Below are positions 25,823 to 34,647 of a stretch of 64,000 bases of DNA, piece by piece (position 1 is the first letter of the stretch; each line of letters opens with the position of its first letter). The notes beneath the pieces were generated by a model that was not told the DNA's origin, ran no database searches, and saw only the letters and a program-made list of their open reading frames with translations. Source of the stretch: an uncultured Bacilli bacterium (GTDB lineage: Bacteria > Bacillota_I > Bacilli_A > RFN20 > CAG-826); the NCBI GenBank assembly GCA_944369075.1, contig CALVXK010000005.1:1-64000 (forward strand), in the 5' to 3' direction. A program made the position numbers and the translations under genes.

Positions 25823-27229
25823 ATGAAAGTCGAAAAAGCACGTCAATATGTTGTTGACTCATTAAAATATGCTCTTAATCCTTCATCAATTGCTGTTGTT
25901 GGAGCTAGTAGATACGAAACTAAAGTCGGTAATAAAGTAGTTTACGAACTTCTTAAATGGGGTTATAAAGGCAAAATTTATCCTGTTAATCCTAGAGCTA
26001 ATAGTGTTTTAGGAATTAAAGCTTTCCATACATTAAAAGATATTAAAGAACCTGTCGATTTAGTATTTGTTGCTGTTCCTGCACACTTAGTTACTGAAAT
26101 AGTAAAAGAAGCTGTAGAAATTAAAGCTAAAGTTATTACAATCGCTACTTCTGCTTTCAAGGAAATTGGAAGAGGAGATTTACAAAATAATATTACTCAA
26201 TATTGTAGAGATCATAAATTGCCTTTAATTGGACCAAACCTTGTTGGTATGGGTTCTCCTTATGATAATTTTAACTGTGGATTTATTCCATATCTTCCAG
26301 TTAAAGGACCTATTGCAATGATTTCTCAATCTGGCGCAAATCTTCTTGCTGCTTTAGGTACTAGCCAAGAATCTCATTTTGGTATGTCTTTCTTTGTAGG
26401 ATTAGGAAATAAAGCTGATGTCGATTTCTCAGAATTCATTGAATATGCTGGAAAAGATCCACATACTAAATGTTTAGCAATTTATATTGAAGGTCTAGAT
26501 TCTCCCGAAGCATTTGTTGATAGCGCTAAAAAAGTTGATAAACCAATAGTCGTAATTAAAGTTGGAGGATCAAAAATTGGAGTTAAAGCAGCTTTTGCTC
26601 ATACTGCTAGTGAAAATCCAAATGCTGATGATTATTACGATAAGATTATTAAAGAAAGTGGTGCTATTAGAGCTACAACATGGCAAGAATTCTTAGATGT
26701 TTCCTTAGCTTTAGGCTATCAACCACCTCTAAAAGGTGACCATATTGTTATGATTACTAATGGTGGTGGTGCTGGACTTCTTTCGTGTGATCACTTTGAA
26801 AGATCTAATTTACCTCTTCATGAACTTGAAGAAATCTCACCTTTATTAAAACAAAGAATTAGAGCATATATGCCAATGTTTGGTTCACCTTTAAATCCAG
26901 TAGATATTTCAGGAACAGCTGGAGTTATTCAATATAAAGGTGCCTTTAAACAAGCCTTTAGAGATCCTAATGTCGATGGTGTTTTAGGAGCTATTTGTCC
27001 TACTGCTGTTACTGATGTTCCAGGAGTTGCAGATGCCGCAATTGAAGTCTATAACGAATATAAAGATTTAGGTAAACCATTTATTATGATTTGCCAAGGT
27101 GGACAAGAATGTAGCGAAGCTATTCAAAAACTTAGAGATAATGGAATTCCTGCATATAAGACAGCTGAACAAGCAGTTAATGCAATGGTTGCTTTATATA
27201 AATACGGAAAGAAACACTTTAAAAAATAG
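25823..27229 (+). CDS. ADP-forming acyl-CoA synthetase alpha-subunit-like protein
   Basis: From the ATG at 25823 (GGGAGGAT upstream) the product is 468 residues with a CoA-binding domain (NPSSIAVVGASRYETKVGN at about 18-36, IYPVNPRA) and two succinyl-CoA-ligase-like domains (PIAMISQSGANLLAAL near 165; DHIVMITNGGGAGLLSCD near 310). The phosphorylated His is likely in AAFAHTASEN near 257. This is the alpha part of acetate-CoA ligase (ADP-forming), which makes ATP from acyl-CoA. The ATP-grasp beta part is neither fused nor adjacent, so the partner must be elsewhere or the function differs. Confidence 0.75.
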   Translation: MKVEKARQYVVDSLKYALNPSSIAVVGASRYETKVGNKVVYELLKWGYKGKIYPVNPRANSVLGIKAFHTLKDIKEPVDLVFVAVPAHLVTEIVKEAVEIKAKVITIATSAFKEIGRGDLQNNITQYCRDHKLPLIGPNLVGMGSPYDNFNCGFIPYLPVKGPIAMISQSGANLLAALGTSQESHFGMSFFVGLGNKADVDFSEFIEYAGKDPHTKCLAIYIEGLDSPEAFVDSAKKVDKPIVVIKVGGSKIGVKAAFAHTASENPNADDYYDKIIKESGAIRATTWQEFLDVSLALGYQPPLKGDHIVMITNGGGAGLLSCDHFERSNLPLHELEEISPLLKQRIRAYMPMFGSPLNPVDISGTAGVIQYKGAFKQAFRDPNVDGVLGAICPTAVTDVPGVADAAIEVYNEYKDLGKPFIMICQGGQECSEAIQKLRDNGIPAYKTAEQAVNAMVALYKYGKKHFKK

Positions 27230-27248
27230 TTAATAAATAAACAAAAAA

Positions 27249-27284
27249 TACTCTAGAAGCAAAGCCTCTAGAGTATTTTATTTA
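27249..27284 (+). terminator. Terminator after the CoA-ligase gene
   Basis: ACTCTAGA-agcaaagcc-TCTAGAGT followed by ATTTTATTT. Confidence 0.8.
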
Positions 27285-27356
27285 TATAACTAATTTAAAT
27301 CTTGGTAAGTTCTTTAACTATAATTCTATTATTTTATAAATAACTAATAACTATAA

Positions 27357-27755
27357 TTATTGAACGCTAATAGATTTAACATCGTTATCGTGATTAACTT
27401 TATGTAAGACGACAATCAATACGCCATCTTTATAGTTAGCGGCGATATTTTCTTTATCAACATCTGAGAAGTAATATGACCTAGAATAATCGCCATAGAA
27501 TCTTTCTCTCTTTAAGAACTTACCATGTTTCTTCTCACCTTCGTTTTCTTTTTTCTCTTCATGGTAAGAAATCTTTAAAGTTTTATTAGAGAAATCAACT
27601 TTAATATTTTCCTTTTTTGCACCTGGCATATCGACATAAAGAATATATGAATCAGGATTTTCTTCAATATCAGTTCTTAAAATACTTAATTTATTAGAAT
27701 TAGAAGTACTTGGTTCATAAACTCCATCAAAGAAATCATCAATTAAATCAAACAT
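27357..27755 (-). CDS. hsp20: Small heat-shock protein Hsp20
   Basis: A 132-residue alpha-crystallin-type chaperone that holds unfolded proteins. Alpha-crystallin blocks are seen: DSYILYVDMPGAKKENIKVD near 34-53, KTLKISYHEEK, then FKRER-like KFLKRERFYGDYSRSYYF and the A-x-x-x-n-G-V-L motif as AANYKDGVLIVVLHK near 110. The C-terminus ends SISVQ, an I-x-V tail. CGGAGG precedes the ATG. Two CIRCE operators lie upstream, so HrcA should repress it tightly. Confidence 0.93.
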   Translation of the reverse strand: MFDLIDDFFDGVYEPSTSNSNKLSILRTDIEENPDSYILYVDMPGAKKENIKVDFSNKTLKISYHEEKKENEGEKKHGKFLKRERFYGDYSRSYYFSDVDKENIAANYKDGVLIVVLHKVNHDNDVKSISVQ

Positions 27756-27790
27756 AATTTTTACCTCCGTGGTAAGTTTTTCTTACCTCT

Positions 27791-27817
27791 TTAGCACTCC
27801 TTTTCCTTAAGTGCTAA
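27791..27817. promoter_or_regulatory. CIRCE operator 1 of hsp20
   Basis: TTAGCACTC, nine bases, AAGTGCTAA, 36 bases upstream of the hsp20 start; left arm matches consensus exactly. Confidence 0.93.
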
Positions 27818-27836
27818 CTATATTATAGTCTGCTTC

Positions 27837-27863
27837 TTAGCACTGTCAATAGGTAAGTGCTAA
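27837..27863. promoter_or_regulatory. CIRCE operator 2 of hsp20
   Basis: TTAGCACTG, nine bases, AAGTGCTAA. The two CIRCE copies are separated by 19 bases and flank the likely promoter (TATTATAG reading region at about 27820-27830). Confidence 0.9.
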
Positions 27864-28090
27864 AATATTTAAATTTTTATATTTAATATTTTTATCCTGA
27901 TTTTCTTCACATATTTAAAGGTTCATTTTCTTATAAATATAGAAAAAAAGAAATATTAAATAAGTTTTAATATCTTAATTGCCACTTAGAGTATTAATAT
28001 TAAAAGCTAAAATTCAAAATATAGATTTTTAATAAATTACTATTATCTTGATTAATATAACGGCCTCAATTTTGAAGTAAAAAAAATAAT

Positions 28091-28111
28091 ATTACTTATA
28101 ATATAAGTAAT
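28091..28111. promoter_or_regulatory. Palindromic operator over the ABC exporter promoter
   Basis: ATTACTTATA-A-TATAAGTAAT is a perfect 10-bp inverted repeat. A TATAAT (28097-28102) lies inside it, so a bound dimeric repressor would block transcription of the exporter genes 64 bases downstream. The rest of the 310-base gap (27864-28174) shows nothing else. Confidence 0.6.
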
Positions 28112-28174
28112 TGATATTAATGACGCATAGTTTTATACTAAAAATTATCATTTTTTGAAAGGTCTAATTTGCCT

Positions 28175-29926
28175 ATGTGGAAACTACTTTTTAAATACTC
28201 CAAACCCTATAAGAAAGAATTTTTTATTGCTTTAATTACTGTTACTTTTGAAGCTGCTCTTGAACTATCTTGTCCATTTTTAATGAACTTAATTCTTCAA
28301 GATGGAATAATTCTAAATCCAGATGGTTTAACATATACAATCGATGTTCCTTTTTTGATTACTATTTCAATAATAATGGTCGTATGTGGTATTTTAGCAT
28401 TCGTTTTCGGGGTTATTTTTGCTAAATATGTAGCAATTTATTCTAAGGCAGTCGGTTATGAAATAAGAAAAGAAGAATATAAAAAGATCTCTTCTTATTC
28501 ATTCCGCAATTTAGATAATATTTCCACTTCTTCTCTTTTAACAAGATTAACTAATGATATTCAAATTATTTCTGATACTATATCTAACTCTTTTAGGCCT
28601 CTTTTTAGAAGCCCAGTAATGATGATTGGTACTTTAATTGTTGCTGCAATTACCTCTCCAGAATTATCTTTAGTTTTTTTTATTGCTATTCCACTTTTAG
28701 CTTTAATCATGTTTTTTATTGTTAAAAACGCAAAACCTAAGTTTTTACAAATTCAAAAAATTGTCGATAAAATGAATTCAACTACTAAAGAAGATATTGT
28801 ATCGATTAGAACTATTAAATCTTATGTTAAAGAAAATTATGAAGTTGAAAGATTTAAAAAGATCAACGAACAATCTAGACAAATCTCAAATAAAGCAAGT
28901 GGTATTAACGCTTTAATGATGCCTGCCCAAGAATTAGTTTTATATGCAACAATTGTAGGTATTTTATTCTTAGGTGGTTACCTTAACCAAAAACCTGAAT
29001 TTGCTTACATTGTTTTATCAATCTCAATGTTTTTAACCTACGTTAATCAACTTCTTGCAACTGTCCAAATGTTTACTAACGTTGCTTTACAATTTAATAG
29101 AGCAGAAGCTAGTGTTATTAGAGTTAATCAAGTTTTTGACGTTAATTCAGAACTTATCGATAATAAAGATTCTACTTTAAAGATTGGTAATGGTAATGTT
29201 ACTTTTAAAAATGTTTCATTCTCTTATTCAAATGATAAAAATTATGTTTTATCAGATATAAACTTTACTATTAATAACGGGGATTTTATTGGTATTGTTG
29301 GCCAAACAGGATCTTCTAAAACTACTTTGATTAATCTTCTTCTTAGATTTTATGATGTTAGTGAAGGTGAAATATTAATTGATGGCAATAACATCAAAAA
29401 CTATTCCTTACATGAACTTAGAGAAAATATTGCTGTTTCTTTCCAAAACCCTTTCTTATTTAATGATACAGTTAAAAATAACATCAAATGGGGTAAAAAA
29501 GACGCAACTGATGAAGAAGTTTATAAAGCTGCAAAAATAGCTTGTTGTTATGATTTTATTACAAACGATTTAAAGGATGGTTTCGATACAATGATTTCTG
29601 AAGGTGGAACAAACCTTTCGGGAGGTCAAAGACAAAGAGTATGTCTAGCTAGAGCGATCTTATTACATCCAAAAATCTTAATTTTAGATGATTCATTCTC
29701 TGCCTTAGATAGACTTACAGAAACTAAAGTAAAAGAAAACCTTAAAAGAGAATGTAGCGATATAACAAAGATTGTAATTTCTCAAAAAATTTCGACTATA
29801 AAAGATTGTGATAATATTATTGTTCTTGAAAAAGGCCATATTACACATATTGGAACACATTCTTATTTAAACGAAGTTGATGAAATTTATAAAGACATCA
29901 ACGCTATTCAAAACGAGGGACTTTAA
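28175..29926 (+). CDS. ABC exporter subunit 1 (degenerate-site half-transporter)
   Basis: The 583-residue protein has six membrane spans (type I exporter fold) and a C-terminal ATPase domain. Walker A reads VGQTGSSKTT, with Ser where Gly is normal; the signature is LSGGQRQRV; Walker B is ILILDDSFSALD with Asp in place of the catalytic Glu; the switch is SQKIST instead of a His. These changes mark the degenerate-site partner of a heterodimeric exporter (like LmrC or TM287). ATG 28175 is chosen over TTG 28169 by the GAAAGG upstream. The next gene, two bases on, encodes the partner. Confidence 0.88.
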   Translation: MWKLLFKYSKPYKKEFFIALITVTFEAALELSCPFLMNLILQDGIILNPDGLTYTIDVPFLITISIIMVVCGILAFVFGVIFAKYVAIYSKAVGYEIRKEEYKKISSYSFRNLDNISTSSLLTRLTNDIQIISDTISNSFRPLFRSPVMMIGTLIVAAITSPELSLVFFIAIPLLALIMFFIVKNAKPKFLQIQKIVDKMNSTTKEDIVSIRTIKSYVKENYEVERFKKINEQSRQISNKASGINALMMPAQELVLYATIVGILFLGGYLNQKPEFAYIVLSISMFLTYVNQLLATVQMFTNVALQFNRAEASVIRVNQVFDVNSELIDNKDSTLKIGNGNVTFKNVSFSYSNDKNYVLSDINFTINNGDFIGIVGQTGSSKTTLINLLLRFYDVSEGEILIDGNNIKNYSLHELRENIAVSFQNPFLFNDTVKNNIKWGKKDATDEEVYKAAKIACCYDFITNDLKDGFDTMISEGGTNLSGGQRQRVCLARAILLHPKILILDDSFSALDRLTETKVKENLKRECSDITKIVISQKISTIKDCDNIIVLEKGHITHIGTHSYLNEVDEIYKDINAIQNEGL

Positions 29927-29928
29927 TT

Positions 29929-31731
29929 ATGGAAAAAAAGTATAAAAACGCCTTTGCAACACTCTTAAAATTGTTTTCCTTTTTCAAAGGCTATGAATTA
30001 TTACTAGTTATTGTTGGAATTTTAATTGTATACACTTCTTTTGCTAATATTTTTGGCACATACATGTTAAAAGATGTTATTGCAAATGGAATTACAGCTG
30101 GAAATTATAATTATTTGCTACGTTCAGCATCTATTTTAGGTTTAATTTACTTTTTAGGTGCTACGAGTGATTTAGCTTATACTCAAATAATGATTAAACT
30201 TTCTCAAAGAGTTATTTATCGTTTAAGAGAAAAATTAAATAAAAAAGTTTTATCTTTACCACTTTCTTACTTCGATCAACATCAAGTTGGTGAAATTATG
30301 AACTTCTTTACTAGTGATATTGATTCAACTATTAATGCTTTAAATCAATCTTTTGCTAACATTTTGTTCTCGTGTTGTAATGCAGTTGGTACGATGCTTG
30401 GAATGTATCTAATCGATTGGCGTTTAGCATTAATTGCGACATTTATTATCATAATTACTGTTATTTTTATTGCTATTAACTCTGTTGAATGCCGTAAATA
30501 CTTTAGAAGACAACAAGAAACCTTATCAATAATTAATGGTTGCGTTGAAGAAGATCTTAGAGGTATTAAGGTAAACAAGGCTTTTGAACACGAAGATCAA
30601 TCCTATAAAGTATTTGAAAAGAAAAACGCTGATTGGAGAGATGCAACAACTAAAGCTTTCTTCCATACCCAATTAAATACTCCTTTTATTGTTTCTTTGT
30701 CGTATTTAAACTTTGCAATTTGTGCTATTGTTGGAATTATTTTTATTGCTAATGGTATGCTTCCAGGTGGAATTGCTGCTTTAACGCCATTCGTAATGTA
30801 TGTTAGAACTTCTGCTCAACCTTTTAACTTTTTTACAATTCACTTTAATACAATTTTAAACTGCCTAGCAGGTGCTGAAAGAATCTTTGCTTTCTATGAA
30901 ACCGAAGAAGAAAATGTAAATGATAAAGGGCATGTTAAACTTGTTAAAATCAATGATACATATTATCGGGAAAAAGGCCCTAATGATCATATATTACTTG
31001 AAGGAGATATTATTTTTGACCATGTAGTATTTGGCTACAATAAAGAAAAAATCATATTAAATGATATATCTTTTTATGCTCATAAAGGTCAAAAGTTAGC
31101 CTTTGTTGGTTCTACTGGTGCTGGTAAAACAACAATTATTTCCTTAATTTCAAGATTTTATGAAATAAATTCAGGAACTATAACTTACGATGGAATTAAC
31201 ATCCAAGATATAAAAATTGAATCACTTAGAAGAGCAATGTCAATGGTTACCCAAGAAACACACCTTTTTAGTGATTCAATCTTAAATAATATTAAATATC
31301 CTAGAATGCACTCCACTTTTGAAGAAGTTCAAAAAGCTAGCGATATAGCTGGAGCTTCACATTTTATTTCAAAACTAAAAGATGGCTATAATACTTTACT
31401 CTACGATGATGGAGCAAACCTTAGTGAAGGCGAAAGACAACTTCTTTCATTAGCTAGAGCTGCTATTTCTCATCCACCTTTATTAATCTTAGATGAAGCT
31501 ACATCAAATATTGATACTAGAACTGAAAAAATAGTTGAAAAAACAATGGATACATTAATGCAAAATAAAACTGTTTTAGTTATTGCTCACCGTCTTTCTA
31601 CCGTAAGAAACTCTACTGCAATTCTCGTCTTAGAACATGGTAAGATTATTGAAAGAGGATCTCACGATGAATTACTTGCTTTAAAAGGCAAATATTACGC
31701 ATTATATAAAGGAATCGAAGAATTAAGTTAA
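29929..31731 (+). CDS. ABC exporter subunit 2 (catalytic half-transporter)
   Basis: A 600-residue half-transporter with six spans and an ATPase domain: Walker A GSTGAGKTT near 398, Walker B LLILDEATSNID with intact Glu near 530, and the His switch IAHRLST near 562. Its signature is altered to LSEGERQLL. Walker motifs here pair with the intact LSGGQ of subunit 1 to form the one active site, while this altered signature faces the degenerate site; the two genes thus fit each other. Probable role: multidrug or lipid export. Confidence 0.9.
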   Translation: MEKKYKNAFATLLKLFSFFKGYELLLVIVGILIVYTSFANIFGTYMLKDVIANGITAGNYNYLLRSASILGLIYFLGATSDLAYTQIMIKLSQRVIYRLREKLNKKVLSLPLSYFDQHQVGEIMNFFTSDIDSTINALNQSFANILFSCCNAVGTMLGMYLIDWRLALIATFIIIITVIFIAINSVECRKYFRRQQETLSIINGCVEEDLRGIKVNKAFEHEDQSYKVFEKKNADWRDATTKAFFHTQLNTPFIVSLSYLNFAICAIVGIIFIANGMLPGGIAALTPFVMYVRTSAQPFNFFTIHFNTILNCLAGAERIFAFYETEEENVNDKGHVKLVKINDTYYREKGPNDHILLEGDIIFDHVVFGYNKEKIILNDISFYAHKGQKLAFVGSTGAGKTTIISLISRFYEINSGTITYDGINIQDIKIESLRRAMSMVTQETHLFSDSILNNIKYPRMHSTFEEVQKASDIAGASHFISKLKDGYNTLLYDDGANLSEGERQLLSLARAAISHPPLLILDEATSNIDTRTEKIVEKTMDTLMQNKTVLVIAHRLSTVRNSTAILVLEHGKIIERGSHDELLALKGKYYALYKGIEELS

Positions 31732-32433
31732 TCATTCCTTCTTAGTTTTATCATCAACAATTTCACCTTCTACTATATTATCTTTATTCATATTATAACT
31801 AGAAGTATTTAGAGCATTATTTTCATTATTACTAACATCAATATCTTCTTTATGATGTTTATGAAAATAATGCTCTTTTAAATATTCATCTGATTTATTC
31901 ATTGCATTTAACATTCTTATTTTTAAGATAAAATCAATAACTAAAGATAAACCTAAAATTATAAAAATTACTCCAACTAAAATACCTAAAGCTTTTGATA
32001 ATAAATCATCAACAAAAAGTAAAGTAACTCCTAAAACTAATAAAATTAATCCATAAATTAAATTAATAAACCAAAATTTGTAGTTTATAGCTTTTAAAGT
32101 AAAAGAATTTACAATTTTACTAATTCCATTAATGAATAAATATATAAATAAGAATATTGTAATAGTCGAAATAACAAATCCATTATCAGCTAGAAACAAT
32201 ATACCAAAAATCACCATCAATACACCGGTAATAATATTCCAGATAGAAGAAAGTGCTCTTCTAGATAAAATAAATGCTGTAACTAACATTATTACCCCTA
32301 AAACAATTAATATAGAACCCGTAATAACTCCAATTGAAGTAATAAATGTCGAAGGTAAGCAAACAAAAACTATTCCAATTACAGAAAGTATTATTCCAAG
32401 AACTAAACTAACTATATGATTTCTTAATTTCAT
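31732..32433 (-). CDS. HdeD/DUF308-family membrane protein
   Basis: Six hydrophobic spans arranged as three similar pairs (SLVLGIILSVIGIVFVCLP, ITGVLMVIFGILFLADNGF, LIYGLILLVLGVTLLFVDD), which is the DUF308 (HdeD-like) pattern. About 45 charged residues form a C-terminal tail (HFHKHHKEDIDVSNNEN). The stop is TGA and overlaps the end region of the convergent exporter gene. AAAAGGAG precedes the ATG. HdeD is linked to acid resistance in enteric bacteria; no such role can be claimed here. Confidence 0.75.
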   Translation of the reverse strand: MKLRNHIVSLVLGIILSVIGIVFVCLPSTFITSIGVITGSILIVLGVIMLVTAFILSRRALSSIWNIITGVLMVIFGILFLADNGFVISTITIFLFIYLFINGISKIVNSFTLKAINYKFWFINLIYGLILLVLGVTLLFVDDLLSKALGILVGVIFIILGLSLVIDFILKIRMLNAMNKSDEYLKEHYFHKHHKEDIDVSNNENNALNTSSYNMNKDNIVEGEIVDDKTKKE

Positions 32434-32521
32434 AAAAACTCCTTTTAATTAACTACGTAGTCAATATTAAAACACAATTTAAAAATAATGCAATAACTTT
32501 GATTTCTTAAAATAAAAAATG

Positions 32522-32603
32522 TGCATAGGATGAGACTCGAACTCACACGAATTTCTTCATAAACTTCTGAGATTTATGCGTCTACCAATTCCGCCACCTA
32601 TGC
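32522..32603 (-). tRNA. tRNA-Leu (CAG)
   Basis: Class II tRNA with acceptor GCATAGG/CCTATGC, D loop GGAATTGGTAGACGC, anticodon arm TAAAT-CTCAGAA-GTTTA carrying CAG, and a variable arm. CCA is not encoded. A CAG-reading leucine tRNA is notable in such an AT-rich genome. Confidence 0.92.
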
Positions 32604-32637
32604 ATCTAATTTATATTAAATAATATTTTAATAAATA

Positions 32638-33579
32638 CTATTTATATACTTCGCTATCATCATCATGAATAAGAGGATTCACATGTACTAAACAGTTTTT
32701 AACATCTGCATTATTACTTAAAACAACATGTTTTACGTTATCTGCAATTTTATGTGCATCTTTAAGTAATAAATTTTCATCGACAGTAATTTCAACTTCA
32801 ATAAATACTCTATTTGCTGCAATTCTACTTCTAAATCCATCAATATGAATTACACCACTAACACTTAATATTTCTTGTTCAATCTTAGTACATAATTCTT
32901 TTGATGCTGATTTATCAACTAAACTTGAAGCATTTTCAATAAATATTTTTATTGCACCGGTAATAATAATGATTGAAATAACTATTGAAACAATTGGATC
33001 AAACATTTTAACAATATCATTATCTTTCATAAGATAAATTAGAAGTAAAATGATAAATGTTAAAAATGTTCCAATAGAATCAAGAAAATGATCTAATGCT
33101 TGAGCTTTTAACATTGGTGAATTGGTCTTTTTTCCACCTTTATAAACTATAACTCCCATCACTCCTTTTATTAAAATACAAAAGAAAGTAATAATTAAAC
33201 CAATTAATAATTTAATAGAAATATCAATATCTAAGTATTCTTTATTAATTAATGAAGTTACTGCTTCAATAATTAATAAAACACCAGAAAGAATTAAAAC
33301 AATTGAAAAAACAAAAGTAACTAAATTCTCAATCTTTTCGTGACCAAATTGATGAGAATCATCAGCTTTTTTTGAACTAGATTTATTTCCTATTGCTCCT
33401 ATTAATGATGTTGCAATATCTCCTAAAGAATCAACACCATCAGATATTAATGCACTTGATGTAGAAATAAATCCCCCAATAAATTTAATAATAGTAAGAA
33501 TAAAATTTACAATAATTTGGAATAAAGCGTAACGTCCAACTTTCTTATAATATTTTTCATTAAAATCATTTTTTTCCAT
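32638..33579 (-). CDS. Cation diffusion facilitator (Zn/Fe/Mn efflux)
   Basis: The 313-residue CDF protein has six spans and a cytoplasmic C-terminal ferredoxin-like domain. The metal site shows SDGVDSLGD near 45 and HQFGHEKIE near 75 in span II/loop, and AQALDHFLDSIGT near 155 in span V (HxxxD-type ligands). It exports divalent metal ions in exchange for protons. The start at 33579 rather than 33588 is chosen because 33588 lies inside the -10 element: TATAAT is seven bases before the ATG and no Shine-Dalgarno exists, so the message is likely leaderless. Confidence 0.88.
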   Translation of the reverse strand: MEKNDFNEKYYKKVGRYALFQIIVNFILTIIKFIGGFISTSSALISDGVDSLGDIATSLIGAIGNKSSSKKADDSHQFGHEKIENLVTFVFSIVLILSGVLLIIEAVTSLINKEYLDIDISIKLLIGLIITFFCILIKGVMGVIVYKGGKKTNSPMLKAQALDHFLDSIGTFLTFIILLLIYLMKDNDIVKMFDPIVSIVISIIIITGAIKIFIENASSLVDKSASKELCTKIEQEILSVSGVIHIDGFRSRIAANRVFIEVEITVDENLLLKDAHKIADNVKHVVLSNNADVKNCLVHVNPLIHDDDSEVYK

Positions 33580-33586
33580 GACCAAC

Positions 33587-33596
33587 ATTATATAAT
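33587..33596. promoter_or_regulatory. Palindromic shared -10 of divergent CDF and sirtuin genes
   Basis: ATTATATAAT is its own reverse complement. It gives TATAAT on the plus strand nine bases before the sirtuin ATG (33606) and TATAAT on the minus strand seven bases before the CDF ATG (33579). Neither gene has a Shine-Dalgarno. Confidence 0.7.
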
Positions 33597-33605
33597 AAAG
33601 TTAGT

Positions 33606-34340
33606 ATGAATAAAATTATTTTAAATTTATCTGAGGCAATTAAAGATGCAAAGAAGATTGTATTTTTTGGAGGAGCAGGTGTATCTACTGAAAGTGGGAT
33701 ACCAGATTTTAGAAGTAAAGAAGGTTTATATAATTTAAAATCAAAATATGGTAAACCATATGAAGAAATGCTCTCTCACTCTTATTTTGTAAGTAACACT
33801 TCTACTTTTTATAAATTTTATAAAGAATTCATGTGCAAAAAAGATGCCAAACCCAATTTTGCTCATGAATATTTAGCCAAGCTAGAAAAACAAGGTAAAA
33901 ACATCACAATAATTACTCAAAATATTGATGGATTACATACAAAAGCCGGAAGTAAAAACGTTATTGAACTTCATGGATCAATCTATCGTAATTATTGTTT
34001 AAAATGTGGCAGATCATATTCTTTAGATTACATTTTAAATAGCAAAGATATCCCTTGTTGTGAAAAATGCGGCGGTTTAATTAAGCCTGATGTTACGTTA
34101 TATGAAGAACCATTAAATGAAATGACTATGACTAAAGCTCTAATTGCCTTAAGCGAAGCAGATTTATTAATAATTGCCGGTACTTCTTTAAGTGTTTACC
34201 CAGCAAATGGACTAATTAATTATTTTTACGGAGATAACATCTTTGTAATTAATAAAGATAAAATAAATACATATAAACAAATTAAAGGTGAAATTAACGA
34301 TAATATTGCTAAAGTCTTTGAAGAAATAGACTCTTTATAA
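33606..34340 (+). CDS. cobB: NAD-dependent protein deacylase, sirtuin family
   Basis: A 244-residue sirtuin. NAD binding is shown by GGAGVSTESGIPDFRS at 21-36 and TQNIDGLHTKAG near 103, the catalytic His by ELHGS near 121, and the zinc site by two CxxC pairs (CLKCG, CEKCGG) near 130-157. It removes acyl groups from lysines in the cytoplasm. It is probably transcribed leaderlessly from the palindromic -10 shared with the divergent CDF gene. Confidence 0.94.
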   Translation: MNKIILNLSEAIKDAKKIVFFGGAGVSTESGIPDFRSKEGLYNLKSKYGKPYEEMLSHSYFVSNTSTFYKFYKEFMCKKDAKPNFAHEYLAKLEKQGKNITIITQNIDGLHTKAGSKNVIELHGSIYRNYCLKCGRSYSLDYILNSKDIPCCEKCGGLIKPDVTLYEEPLNEMTMTKALIALSEADLLIIAGTSLSVYPANGLINYFYGDNIFVINKDKINTYKQIKGEINDNIAKVFEEIDSL

Positions 34341-34647
34341 AACAAAATTAATATAATACATTACCCATACAATAAACAGGATATATAATGAGTTAGAAAT
34401 AACCGAATTAAATCCCCTATAAACAGCAATACTAGAAAAAAGTTTTATTTGACGAATTTGTTGTTTCTTTTAAAATCCTCCCCTATTTTAATTTGAAAAT
34501 GGATACAAGAAACAAATTTTTCTACTAATAAAATTAATGTTACTTTTCTCTTATTTTAAGGATTAAGATTAGATTAATAATCAAATTATTTTACCATTTA
34601 TAAAATCTATAAATGTAAAATAATGAAAAAGAGAGGTGATAATATTT
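34341..34647. other. Non-coding gap with a long hairpin before the secreted-protein gene
   Basis: No gene is seen. At 34585-34624 ATTATTTTACCATTTATA pairs with TATAAATGTAAAATAAT (one bulged base, five-base loop), a 17-bp stem that ends about eight bases before the GAGAGGTG ribosome-binding site. It lacks a T-run, so it is more likely a 5' leader structure or operator than a terminator. Confidence 0.5.
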
